A stretch of DNA of 64,000 nt. Source: UBA2108 sp963925495. Its GTDB lineage: Bacteria; Bacteroidota; Bacteroidia; Flavobacteriales_G; Salibacteraceae. Within the stretch, counting starts at the first letter, position 1; the number at the start of each line of letters is the position of its first letter. A program made the position numbers and the translations under genes. The stretch spans positions 1 to 64,000 of the forward strand of contig CAWUST010000041.1 in assembly GCA_963925495.1 (NCBI GenBank), written 5' to 3'. This document shows, piece after piece, positions 26,646 to 33,846 of the stretch. Under the pieces are notes generated by a model. That model did not search any database. It had not been told where the DNA came from and worked only from the letters and a program-made list of their open reading frames with translations.

Positions 26646-27395
26646 TTAATTTATTATTTCATACAAAACAGGTTTGCTCGGGCTAGCATCATTATCGAAA
26701 CTAGCAAAACCTAAATTAAGCAAATAGCTTCCGTCTTTTATTTCACTTGGAACATATATAAGCTCAGTAATAGAACAATCCATTCTTGGATTATCTGGCA
26801 CATTCCAAAAAGCGTGATGCGATAAAAGATGGCCACCATCCTCTTCTCTGTCAACACTTGGAGTGTCAATTAGCAAATGTTTTACTCCCCTTTTTTGTAA
26901 TTCTAAAGCAACCTTAACATCTAAATACGCTGGATTACTTGCTGAATATTGGCGAGTAAGCTTCTTGTCATTATTTGGTAAAGTTCTGAAAACGATCGCT
27001 TCTGGAGAATTGTCTCCGAGTTTGTCAACTAATTGATCTAAAGTAATTATTTGATCTTCACCTTTTAGTTTGGGTGCTATAGTAATAAGCTCTGCGGTAA
27101 ACACGAATGATTTAATATGCTCATTAACAGAGTAAATCTCTTTTGTAATATGGCCTAAACATTCAGTATGCGTGCCATGTCCATGTGGGTTAAATTGAAT
27201 ATTTCTAAAATTTACCGACCCTCCTTCTTTTACGTTTCCAATAAATCCATCTGTTCGTACTGGCTCAATTGACATAGGGTTGAGGTACCATGCTTTCATG
27301 TTTTGAGGAGTAGCTTTCATAGGAATAGAAATATCGATTGGCTTTTCAAAGTCAATTTCAAATTCTTTTCCGCAATGTTCTATAGTAGCCTTCAT
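26646..27395 (-). CDS. cyclase family protein, candidate kynurenine formamidase
   Basis: 249 residues of the cyclase (PF04199-type) fold, metal-dependent hydrolases including bacterial kynurenine formamidase KynB. The metal site motif is FNPHGHGTHTECLGHI near residue 69, the HxGTHxD signature with Glu in the last place, as in many Bacteroidota members. DISIPMKATPQNMKAWYLNP opens the protein; LLIDTPSVDREEDGGHLLSHHAFW is the second conserved block. With kmo and kynU within 8 kb on the same strand, the likely job is hydrolysis of N-formylkynurenine to kynurenine. That assignment is inference from context; the fold is clear. Confidence 0.8.
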   Translation of the reverse strand: MKATIEHCGKEFEIDFEKPIDISIPMKATPQNMKAWYLNPMSIEPVRTDGFIGNVKEGGSVNFRNIQFNPHGHGTHTECLGHITKEIYSVNEHIKSFVFTAELITIAPKLKGEDQIITLDQLVDKLGDNSPEAIVFRTLPNNDKKLTRQYSASNPAYLDVKVALELQKRGVKHLLIDTPSVDREEDGGHLLSHHAFWNVPDNPRMDCSITELIYVPSEIKDGSYLLNLGFASFDNDASPSKPVLYEIIN

Positions 27396-27520
27396 TTTAA
27401 TTTATCTTATTGGCTCAAAGGTGAAAATAAATTTTGGTTTAGCAAGGTTTCCAGTTTTGTATAGAAAAGCAATTGACTTTTAAGTATATAAGTAAAGTGC
27501 ATGGATTAAATTTAGGCCAT

Positions 27521-27551
27521 AAAAAAACCGAATTAATTCGGATTCGGTTTT
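27521..27551 (-). terminator. hairpin terminator next to the tRNA 3' fragment
   Basis: AAAACCGAAT (27524-27533) and ATTCGGTTTT (27542-27551) form a perfect 10-bp stem with an 8-nt loop; on the minus strand it ends in a run of seven U. It lies directly 3' of the tRNA-Ala fragment and is probably the original terminator of that tRNA gene. Confidence 0.7.
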
Positions 27552-27580
27552 GTGGAGAATACAGGAATCGAACCTGCGAC
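27552..27580 (-). repeat. 29-bp copy of the tRNA-Ala 3' end (candidate attachment site)
   Basis: These 29 bases are identical to 29008-29036, the T arm and acceptor 3' strand of the intact tRNA-Ala. Similarity fades through the next 15 bases (11 of 15 match in the anticodon arm) and the 5' half is absent, so no tRNA can form. The orientation matches what remains when an element enters the 3' end of a tRNA gene. Confidence 0.8.
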
Positions 27581-27813
27581 TTTCCGATTGCTAGTTATCT
27601 GGTTAAATGTTGCTTAAAAAGGCCTACGGGCACTATTAAGGGCATTAATAAGACCTTAAAACACCTAAACTACTTACCTTTTTTCTTTCAGTTTAAATAT
27701 ATTGATGATATTTGTTTAATTAAATGCGCTTTTAGCAAATTAGATAGAGATATTAGAGCTGAGAAACATGCTGTATTTATTCAAAAAGCCGAGTTAATTT
27801 TAAGAAAATAATT

Positions 27814-27963
27814 ATGAACTTCCCTTTTCATCCAAAAAATCAAATTTTACAAGACAATATTGATTTAAGTGTATTAGATGAAATTGATTTAAAACAATGG
27901 TTGGTACCCAACTTTGTCAATACTCTATGTGATCAGAAACTTTTTATTGGAAAGTTTATTTAG
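27814..27963 (+). CDS. short open frame of unknown origin (49 aa)
   Basis: ATG at 27814, TAG at 27961. The product (MNFPFHPKNQILQDNIDLSV..., ending DQKLFIGKFI) has normal-looking composition but no family that I recognise. It starts 2 bp after the stop of another open stretch ending at 27811 (...DRDIRAEKHAVFIQKAELIL), which lacks a good start. The pair looks like the remains of a small two-gene unit within the islet. Could be a truncated gene rather than a functional one. Confidence 0.25.
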   Translation: MNFPFHPKNQILQDNIDLSVLDEIDLKQWLVPNFVNTLCDQKLFIGKFI

Positions 27964-28078
27964 CCCCCTTTAAAGAACGCTAACTATACGTTTCTATATA
28001 AATTCAAGAAAATTTGAGTAATTTTTCCTCCACATTATTGAACGAATTGACAGGCATTAATTTATAAAAACAAGTACT

Positions 28079-28615
28079 ATGGAAGCAATTAGATCAATTG
28101 AAGAACTTATCGAAAAGCTTGATCATTCAGATATTTCTAATCAAGGAGAAATCTTAAAAAAAACGAACATTCCATTAAGTGATTTTGAAGCATATGCTTC
28201 ATGGGATAAAAACACTTACACTCGGAATTGTATTTATAGGACTGATGAATATGAGATGATTCTACTCTGCTGGAAAAAAGGGGATGAAACACCAATACAT
28301 GGTCATGATGATCAAAATTGTTGGGTATATCAGTTAGAAGGCAAGTTGACTGAAATTCGTTATGAAAAAACTGAGTCAGGTAATCTTACCGAGACAAATC
28401 GGTTAAAGTTGTTACCCGGTAAATTGACTTTTATGAACGCGGCAATGGGATATCATAAATTGAATAACGATAATGACCTTCGTGCAATGACGCTACATGT
28501 TTATGTATCTCCAATTATTTCTTGCGAAGTTTTTAACGATTCAACATCGGCTTTTGAGGTAAAAGAAATGAAATACGATACCTTAAACGGGCGGGCTTTT
28601 ACGGGAGCGCACTAA
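28079..28615 (+). CDS. cysteine dioxygenase family protein (cupin)
   Basis: 178 residues with the cupin fold of type I cysteine dioxygenase, which oxidises L-cysteine to cysteine sulfinate with non-heme iron and O2. TPIHGHDDQNCWVYQLEGKL near residue 82 supplies two His iron ligands and the Cys that in many homologues is near or cross-linked to a Tyr; MNAAMGYHKLNN gives the third His. YASWDKNTYTRNCIYRTDEY contains the conserved N-terminal Tyr/Arg pair. It is the only complete recognisable gene in the tRNA-Ala islet. Relatives acting on other thiols exist, so the substrate is probable, not certain. Confidence 0.85.
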   Translation: MEAIRSIEELIEKLDHSDISNQGEILKKTNIPLSDFEAYASWDKNTYTRNCIYRTDEYEMILLCWKKGDETPIHGHDDQNCWVYQLEGKLTEIRYEKTESGNLTETNRLKLLPGKLTFMNAAMGYHKLNNDNDLRAMTLHVYVSPIISCEVFNDSTSAFEVKEMKYDTLNGRAFTGAH

Positions 28616-28964
28616 ATGATTTAAGTGATATAAAATAGAAAAGTTAAGGTTTTCGATATATCTTATTGGTGTTGTTTTAGATCTATTTATTTCTACAATA
28701 GAAGATTTCTTTCGAATATGATCTGCAGGAAAATTACTTTTTTTGATTATCCAAACTGCTAATCCCTATTGGGTATGAATTGTCGATTCGCATTTATTTA
28801 ATGCTATAGTTATTAACTCATTGTGGCCAGAATAAATAGGGCCGCAAACTTTTCTGCTTTTAATACAGAAATGCAACAATCGTTAATAGTTGTGTTTGAA
28901 GAAGTTCAATTGGACATTAACTGCTCTTAATTGTGCTCTGCGTTACAAATGTGTTACAATTCAT
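28616..28964. other. non-coding, AT-rich stretch within the islet
   Basis: About 350 bp with no supported gene. A 35-codon open stretch (GTG 28823 to TAA 28930, ending FEEVQLDINCS) may be the tail of a lost gene, but I cannot place it. Confidence 0.5.
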
Positions 28965-29006
28965 ATACAAAAAAAGGGCTGCATTTCTGCAACCCTTTTT
29001 TTGTAT
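28965..29006 (-). terminator. strong hairpin terminator of tRNA-Ala
   Basis: ATACAAAAAAAGGGCTGCA (28965-28983) pairs with TGCAACCCTTTTTTTGTAT (28988-29006): 18 of 19 pairs with a 4-nt loop. U-runs occur on both strands, so it can stop tRNA-Ala (minus) and any plus-strand read-through from the islet. Confidence 0.8.
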
Positions 29007-29008
29007 AG

Positions 29009-29082
29009 TGGAGAATACAGGAATCGAACCTGCGACCTTCTGACTGCCAGTCAGACGCTCTAGCCAACTGAGCTAATCCCCC
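29009..29082 (-). tRNA. tRNA-Ala (anticodon GGC)
   Basis: 74 nt on the minus strand, folding as a full cloverleaf: acceptor GGGGGAT/ATTCTCC with the G3:U70 pair that identifies alanine tRNAs, D arm GCTC/GAGC, anticodon stem TCTGA/TCAGA with loop CTGGCAG (anticodon GGC), T arm GCAGG/CCTGT with TTCGATT. CCA is not encoded. It is followed by a strong hairpin terminator, and its 3' 28 nt are repeated at 27553-27580. Confidence 0.96.
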
Positions 29083-29177
29083 ATTTCAAGGGCGCAAATT
29101 TACTCTTTCATTTATATTATCACACTCCGGTGTGTATAATAATTTCTTGCAATAAAATAAGATGAACACCCTCATTT

Positions 29178-29185
29178 TACTTTTG
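29178..29185 (+). promoter_or_regulatory. TACTTTTG -7 box, 5 nt before a start codon
   Basis: TACTTTTG matches TAnnTTTG and ends 5 nt before the ATG at 29191, implying a leader of nearly zero length. A TTG lies upstream at 29147-29149, somewhat farther than the usual -33 spacing. Confidence 0.5.
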
Positions 29186-29190
29186 TATCT

Positions 29191-30084
29191 ATGAGTATAA
29201 AAAGCATTTGGGTGCATAAAAGAGTTTTTTTATTGGGACTTTTTTGTTTTCTTATAAGTGGATTAAAAGCCCAAGATGAAACGATGGGCATTTTGGATAA
29301 TGAAGTTGGGGAATATAAAAATGATACTTTGTGGGTTCCAGGAAATGAACCTGCATTAATAGTCGTTCCATTTGAACCTATGATGTATAAATCTCAAATT
29401 GACAGATCTATAGGGACAAACGACGGAACAACCTACAATCAAATTTTAAGCAATTTTAGACGTGGGTTAGACAATGTTCTTTTTATTGAAAATGATGCTA
29501 AGTATTCCGTGGTTAGAATGATAGTGGAGGAGGAAGACCGCAAAAAAGATTTATATGCTTTTTACAATGCGAGTTCTAGAGATTATAGAGTCGTACCCAA
29601 GAAAGAGTTTGAGGAAGTAGCGAAAAAATTAAAGTTTCCCAAACTAAAAAAGAAAGAAAAAGTAAAAGAGCATCCCGCAAATGGAACTTCTATTCAAAAT
29701 GGACAAATCGTGAGTCATAATGATGGTCAAAAAAGGTTTATGGCCAGGGTTATAAAAGACTCAAGTGTTTTTGATTACATGTATGGCAAATATGGATCGG
29801 TGCTGTATCTATTTATTAATGAATTTGACATTGGTCCAATGGATGGTTTAGATTATCGTGCTTTTGAATCCGACGAATACCAAAGGCAAATCACGGTTCA
29901 TTACTCTATTTATACACACAAGCAAGAAATTTATTCAGGAATTGCAGTCACGTATTTTTCCAGTACAGTTAACTCTCAAAAGGATATAATTATTGAAAAT
30001 TTCCCTGCTCTTGCCAAAGAAATTGGAAAACACATTCCATATATAGTTTCTGGGGATGTTTCTGACCTTCCAAATAGTGAATAG
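29191..30084 (+). CDS. conserved exported Bacteroidota protein of unknown function
   Basis: 297 residues with a signal peptide (VFLLGLFCFLISGLKAQ). The mature protein begins with an acidic stretch, then PALIVVPFEPMMYKSQIDRSIG, a conserved block of an uncharacterised Bacteroidota family; a Lys-rich, probably flexible segment (about 150-170, KLKFPKLKKKEKVKEH) separates it from a C-terminal part with GQKRFMARVIKDSSVFDYMY and RQITVHYSIYTHKQEIYSGI, which may be a beta-sandwich. No lipobox. It stands alone between tRNA-Ala and an ALDH gene. No function can be assigned. Confidence 0.75.
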   Translation: MSIKSIWVHKRVFLLGLFCFLISGLKAQDETMGILDNEVGEYKNDTLWVPGNEPALIVVPFEPMMYKSQIDRSIGTNDGTTYNQILSNFRRGLDNVLFIENDAKYSVVRMIVEEEDRKKDLYAFYNASSRDYRVVPKKEFEEVAKKLKFPKLKKKEKVKEHPANGTSIQNGQIVSHNDGQKRFMARVIKDSSVFDYMYGKYGSVLYLFINEFDIGPMDGLDYRAFESDEYQRQITVHYSIYTHKQEIYSGIAVTYFSSTVNSQKDIIIENFPALAKEIGKHIPYIVSGDVSDLPNSE

Positions 30085-30143
30085 AGGTTCATATAGCCAA
30101 AATAATTGCGATTAAAAAACAAGGGCTAATTGGTCTTGCCTAC

Positions 30144-30151
30144 TAATTTTG
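30144..30151 (+). promoter_or_regulatory. TAATTTTG -7 box of the aldehyde dehydrogenase gene
   Basis: TAATTTTG then TA matches the -7 box and lies 29 nt before the ATG at 30181. No -33 TTG at canonical distance is obvious. Confidence 0.45.
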
Positions 30152-30180
30152 TATTTCTAAAAACAGAAAAGAATTAACAC

Positions 30181-31710
30181 ATGGATATTCAAAAAGTATT
30201 AACCGAACTAGGACTTAAAGAAGTTAACGAAGGCACGAGTACAGGAGAAAAATGGACAAAAGCCACGAGTTATATTGAATCTTATTCTCCTATTACTGGA
30301 AATTTAATTGGAAAAGTTGGGATAACTGAAAAAGCGGATTATGAAGCTGTTGTAAAAACGGCACAAGACGCATTTAAAAAATGGAGATTAGTTCCAGCTC
30401 CTCAACGCGGAGAAATTGTAAGACAATTTGGATTAAAACTTCGCGAAAAGAAAGAAGCGCTTGGTGCCTTGGTTACTTATGAAATGGGTAAATCTCTTCA
30501 AGAGGGGTTAGGTGAAGTTCAAGAAATGATTGATATCTGTGATTTTGCGGTTGGACTTTCCCGCCAATTGTATGGGTTAACAATGCATTCTGAACGTCCA
30601 GGTCACAGAATGTACGAGCAATACCACCCACTTGGAATAACTGCAGTAATTTCTGCCTTTAATTTTCCTGTAGCAGTTTGGTGTTGGAATTCCGCATTGG
30701 CTTGGGTATGTGGAGATGTTTGTATTTGGAAGCCATCAGAAAAAGTACCTCTTTGCGGAGTAGCATGTCAGAATATATTTAATGAAGTACTTCAAGAAAA
30801 TGATTTGCCTGAAGGGCTAAGCTGTTTGGTAAATGGAGATTATAAAGTCGGAGAATATTTTTCTCAAGACTCAAGAATTCCGTTAGTTTCTGCCACAGGA
30901 TCGATTCGTATGGGGAAACTTGTAGGAGCAGAAGTGGCCAAAAGATTAGGCAGATCTTTGCTTGAATTAGGAGGAAATAACGCAATAATTGTTACACCAG
31001 AAGCAGATCTAAACATGACGATTATGGGTGCCGTTTTTGGTGCCGTTGGAACCGCAGGACAAAGGTGCACGTCTACACGTCGTTTAATCATTCATGAAAG
31101 TATTTATGATATTTTAAAAGCCAAATTGGTCGGAGCTTATGCTCAAATTAAAATTGGTGATCCGTTAGATGAGTCCAACCATATTGGGCCACTTATAGAT
31201 AAACTTGCTGTAGAAAGTTATTCAAACGCATTGATTGAAATTGAAAAAACTGGCGGAACTATGGCTGTAGCTGGAGGCGTTGTTAGTGGTGCTGGCTATG
31301 AAAGCGGATGTTATGTTAAGCCTGCAATTGCTGAAGTTAAAAATGAATTTCAAATTGTGCAAGAAGAAACTTTTGCTCCAATTCTATATTTAATTAAATA
31401 CAGTGAATTAAGTGAAGCAATGGATCTTCAAAATGGGGTGAAACAAGGTCTTTCATCAGCCATCATGACTTCAAATATGCGTGACGCCGAAAACTTTTTG
31501 TCATGTGCCGGATCTGATTGTGGAATTGCCAATGTTAATATTGGAACTTCGGGTGCTGAAATTGGTGGAGCATTTGGTGGGGAAAAGGAAACAGGCGGCG
31601 GAAGAGAATCTGGTTCTGATGCTTGGAAAGCTTATATGAGAAGACAAACAAATACGATAAACTATACTACTGAATTACCGTTAGCTCAAGGAATTAAATT
31701 TGATTTCTAA
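30181..31710 (+). CDS. ALDH7-type aldehyde dehydrogenase (alpha-aminoadipate semialdehyde dehydrogenase-like)
   Basis: 509 residues, the size of ALDH7/antiquitin. ALDH signatures: AVISAFNFPVAVWCWNSALA (NAD pocket), catalytic base in LLELGGNNAIIV near residue 264 and nucleophile Cys in GTAGQRCTSTRR near 297; ANVNIGTSGAEIGGAFGG and GGGRESGSDAWKAYMRRQTN at the C-terminus are typical of the ALDH7 branch. Expected reaction is NAD-dependent oxidation of alpha-aminoadipate semialdehyde (lysine breakdown), though related aldehydes may be used. Converges with the barrel gene at 31707 with a 4-bp overlap of stop codons. Confidence 0.92.
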   Translation: MDIQKVLTELGLKEVNEGTSTGEKWTKATSYIESYSPITGNLIGKVGITEKADYEAVVKTAQDAFKKWRLVPAPQRGEIVRQFGLKLREKKEALGALVTYEMGKSLQEGLGEVQEMIDICDFAVGLSRQLYGLTMHSERPGHRMYEQYHPLGITAVISAFNFPVAVWCWNSALAWVCGDVCIWKPSEKVPLCGVACQNIFNEVLQENDLPEGLSCLVNGDYKVGEYFSQDSRIPLVSATGSIRMGKLVGAEVAKRLGRSLLELGGNNAIIVTPEADLNMTIMGAVFGAVGTAGQRCTSTRRLIIHESIYDILKAKLVGAYAQIKIGDPLDESNHIGPLIDKLAVESYSNALIEIEKTGGTMAVAGGVVSGAGYESGCYVKPAIAEVKNEFQIVQEETFAPILYLIKYSELSEAMDLQNGVKQGLSSAIMTSNMRDAENFLSCAGSDCGIANVNIGTSGAEIGGAFGGEKETGGGRESGSDAWKAYMRRQTNTINYTTELPLAQGIKFDF

Positions 31711-33263
31711 AAATTGTATTGAAGCATAAAGTTAGCTCCCGTGCCTTGGTAAGCAGTTGCAAAATCACTAGTTTCTTTAAAGCTAGAGTTTAAAGATTTT
31801 GTAAATCTTGGTTGTACCGTAAGGCTAAGTTGAGGTGAAATATTATATCCGATGCCTACTGCTGCGTTAGCGCTGTATACAATTGGATTTAAATCACTTT
31901 TATCGTTAAAAGCCACTACACTATTCGTTTCAGAATTATAAACATTGCCCGAAACACTGGATAAAACACTCATGTTCATTCCGACGTTTACTGAAACAAA
32001 AAAGCGGTTAATTTGATATTCGTATCCTACATTCAAGGGAATAGTTACATAATTAATTTTATAGGCAAATTTCTCATCCAATCCCTGAGTGTTAGAATGT
32101 GCAGTGAAGCCGGTGTCAGAAGTAGTTTCATAAACCGAATCGATTTGATAAATTGGGGTTCGTTCAAAATACTTTTTTCCGTCACGAGTAACCGTTTTTA
32201 TTTCATCTCCTAAAAATGTCTTATTTACTTCGGAAAGGTTTGTTTCAGTTTCTATGTTCTCTTCTTCCCAGTTTGTAGTATGGCTGTAGTTTATGTTGTA
32301 TTCCGCACGATGTTGTCTAATCATTAAGCCAGAATAAACTACTAATCCTTTCCATTTCATTCCTGCGTTTATTCCAACTTCATACAAATTGTTTCTGCCT
32401 TCTGTCAACGCTACATTTTTAATTTCTTCGCTGACATTAATATTTAAATCTTCATCGTTGTCCAGTTTTTCTGACACTACACTTAATCCCACAAATAACT
32501 TAGCAGCCATTTTTAATTTTATACGTGATTTATATTTTCTATAATCGAAGGCCATGAGCTCCATGGAGTGACTTTGTGTTTCTAATTTTCTTGGATCAAG
32601 AAAAGCTAAACTCGTAAAAGTGCGTAGCTCTGATTTCTTATCTGATATTTCAATATTATTTAAAATCCCGGATGAAGTCCCGTCGACAGTTTCTAAACTT
32701 GTTGATGCTAGAATATTTCCCGTTTGTTCCGCTAATAATGAGGATTTAGGAATTGAGGAAATTGAAGTAGAAAACTGATTTTCTTTTTTTACTATTTGTA
32801 GAATTGATTCATCACCAGGATCTCTGTTAGAAGAGGCAACAAGGTTTTTAGGTAATAATGTTTTTTGGGTTGAGTTATCTGTTTTTTCTGGCTTTTGGTT
32901 GTCATTTTTAGAATTAATGTTGTCTTTAACAACTGCCATTTTCCGAACCTTTTGGTTGGACCTCCTTTCAGGTTCTATCTCATTAACAATTGACTTTTTC
33001 TCTTGTGAATTAGGGTTTACGCTTTCTGCTATAATATTTTTGGAGATTTGGATTTCATTTTTGGAAGGTGTGTTAAAAAGAACCCCAGTAAGAGTAAGCC
33101 CTCCAACTAGTGCAAATGTTGCAGCTTTACTTAACCAAGATTTTGAATTCGTAACCGGTAAAGATTCGTCGAGTAAGGATTCCATTTTATCCCAGTTCGC
33201 AGCATTGTACGAAAAGTTGCCCGTACGAAAAGCACGTTTATATAAATTTTCAATTTTACTCAT
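31707..33263 (-). CDS. inner-membrane-anchored outer-membrane-barrel protein, candidate anti-sigma partner
   Basis: 518 residues with an unusual layout. Residues 1-45 are hydrophilic (ENLYKRAFRTGNFSYNAANW, DKMESLLDES), like the short N-terminal segments of Bacteroidota proteins paired with ECF factors. A single hydrophobic helix follows (about 47-63, AATFALVGGLTLTGVLF). Then comes a long Ser/Asn/Lys-rich linker (about 65-215), and a C-terminal half of alternating strands (IKLKMAAKLFVGLSVVSEKL, LVVYSGLMIRQHRAEYNINY, ending GANFMLQYNF) that looks like an outer-membrane PorT-type barrel with a terminal Phe. It starts 3 bp after the sigma gene. That it is an anti-sigma factor or sensor is inference. 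Confidence 0.75.
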   Translation of the reverse strand: MSKIENLYKRAFRTGNFSYNAANWDKMESLLDESLPVTNSKSWLSKAATFALVGGLTLTGVLFNTPSKNEIQISKNIIAESVNPNSQEKKSIVNEIEPERRSNQKVRKMAVVKDNINSKNDNQKPEKTDNSTQKTLLPKNLVASSNRDPGDESILQIVKKENQFSTSISSIPKSSLLAEQTGNILASTSLETVDGTSSGILNNIEISDKKSELRTFTSLAFLDPRKLETQSHSMELMAFDYRKYKSRIKLKMAAKLFVGLSVVSEKLDNDEDLNINVSEEIKNVALTEGRNNLYEVGINAGMKWKGLVVYSGLMIRQHRAEYNINYSHTTNWEEENIETETNLSEVNKTFLGDEIKTVTRDGKKYFERTPIYQIDSVYETTSDTGFTAHSNTQGLDEKFAYKINYVTIPLNVGYEYQINRFFVSVNVGMNMSVLSSVSGNVYNSETNSVVAFNDKSDLNPIVYSANAAVGIGYNISPQLSLTVQPRFTKSLNSSFKETSDFATAYQGTGANFMLQYNF

Positions 33264-33266
33264 AGT

Positions 33267-33842
33267 CTAAAGTGCAACTTTACGGGTAATATTGAACCTT
33301 TCTTTCAATTTGGTTCTTAGGATTTTACGGGCATTATTTAAATGCCATTTGGATGTGCCTTCTGAAATATTTAGAATGCCACCAATTTCTGAATGAGTAT
33401 AACCTTCTAGTATGTATAGTTGAAATACTTCTTGAGAGCTATTTGGGAGTTCAGATAAAAGAATTCGAAGATTTTGAATAGAAATACCAACTCCTTCTTC
33501 ATCAATTTCGTCATCATCAATAGGTAATAAAAAATCTAGAAATGACTCAGATTCTATAGGCACTAGTTTTGGTTTGTTTTTGTGTTTTCTGTAATCGTTG
33601 ATGCAACAGTTAATGGTTATTCTTTTTATCCAAGCTTCAAATGGAACGTCCTTGTTGAGGTCTTTTAAGTTGGTCAATATTTTTAAAAACGCATCGTTTA
33701 AGATTGCAACTCCGTCTTCTTGGTTGTGTTTGTATCTCATGCAGATACCCATAAGCGGCCGAAAAACCAACTTGTAAAGTTCTTGCTGAGCCATTCTATC
33801 GTTTTTAACACAGGCCTTTATTATTCTTGGAGCTACTTTCAT
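33267..33842 (-). CDS. ECF-type RNA polymerase sigma factor
   Basis: 191 residues. Region 2 covers about 20-90 (LYKLVFRPLMGICMRYKHNQ, AILNDAFLKILTNL, FEAWIKRITINCCINDYRKH) and region 4 about 125-180 (LLSELPNSSQEVFQLYILEG, YTHSEIGGILNISEGTSKWH), with the helix-turn-helix that reads the -35 element. There is no region 3, as expected for ECF factors. It is the middle gene of a three-gene operon: 4 bp after the T9SS cargo gene and 3 bp before the membrane-barrel gene. Likely directs RNA polymerase to envelope genes, perhaps its own operon. Confidence 0.92.
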   Translation of the reverse strand: MKVAPRIIKACVKNDRMAQQELYKLVFRPLMGICMRYKHNQEDGVAILNDAFLKILTNLKDLNKDVPFEAWIKRITINCCINDYRKHKNKPKLVPIESESFLDFLLPIDDDEIDEEGVGISIQNLRILLSELPNSSQEVFQLYILEGYTHSEIGGILNISEGTSKWHLNNARKILRTKLKERFNITRKVAL

Positions 33843-33846
33843 ATAC

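Larger units (their letters stand above)
27581..29007. mobile_element. 1.4-kb islet between tRNA-Ala direct repeats (candidate integrated remnant)
   Basis: The segment is bounded by the 29-bp tRNA-Ala repeats, with the intact tRNA on one side and its 3' fragment on the other, the geometry of integration at a tRNA gene. It is AT-rich and holds a cysteine dioxygenase gene, short open frames with no clear family and long non-coding stretches. No integrase gene is present, so if it was mobile it is now decayed or depended on an enzyme elsewhere. A tRNA tandem duplication followed by decay is the alternative. Confidence 0.45.

Noticed and set aside
27473..27811. Plus-strand 112-codon frame with GEYRNRTCDFPIAS in its middle
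   Set aside because: The middle is the antisense of the tRNA-Ala 3' fragment and the beginning covers its terminator; only the tail after about 27600 could be a gene relic.
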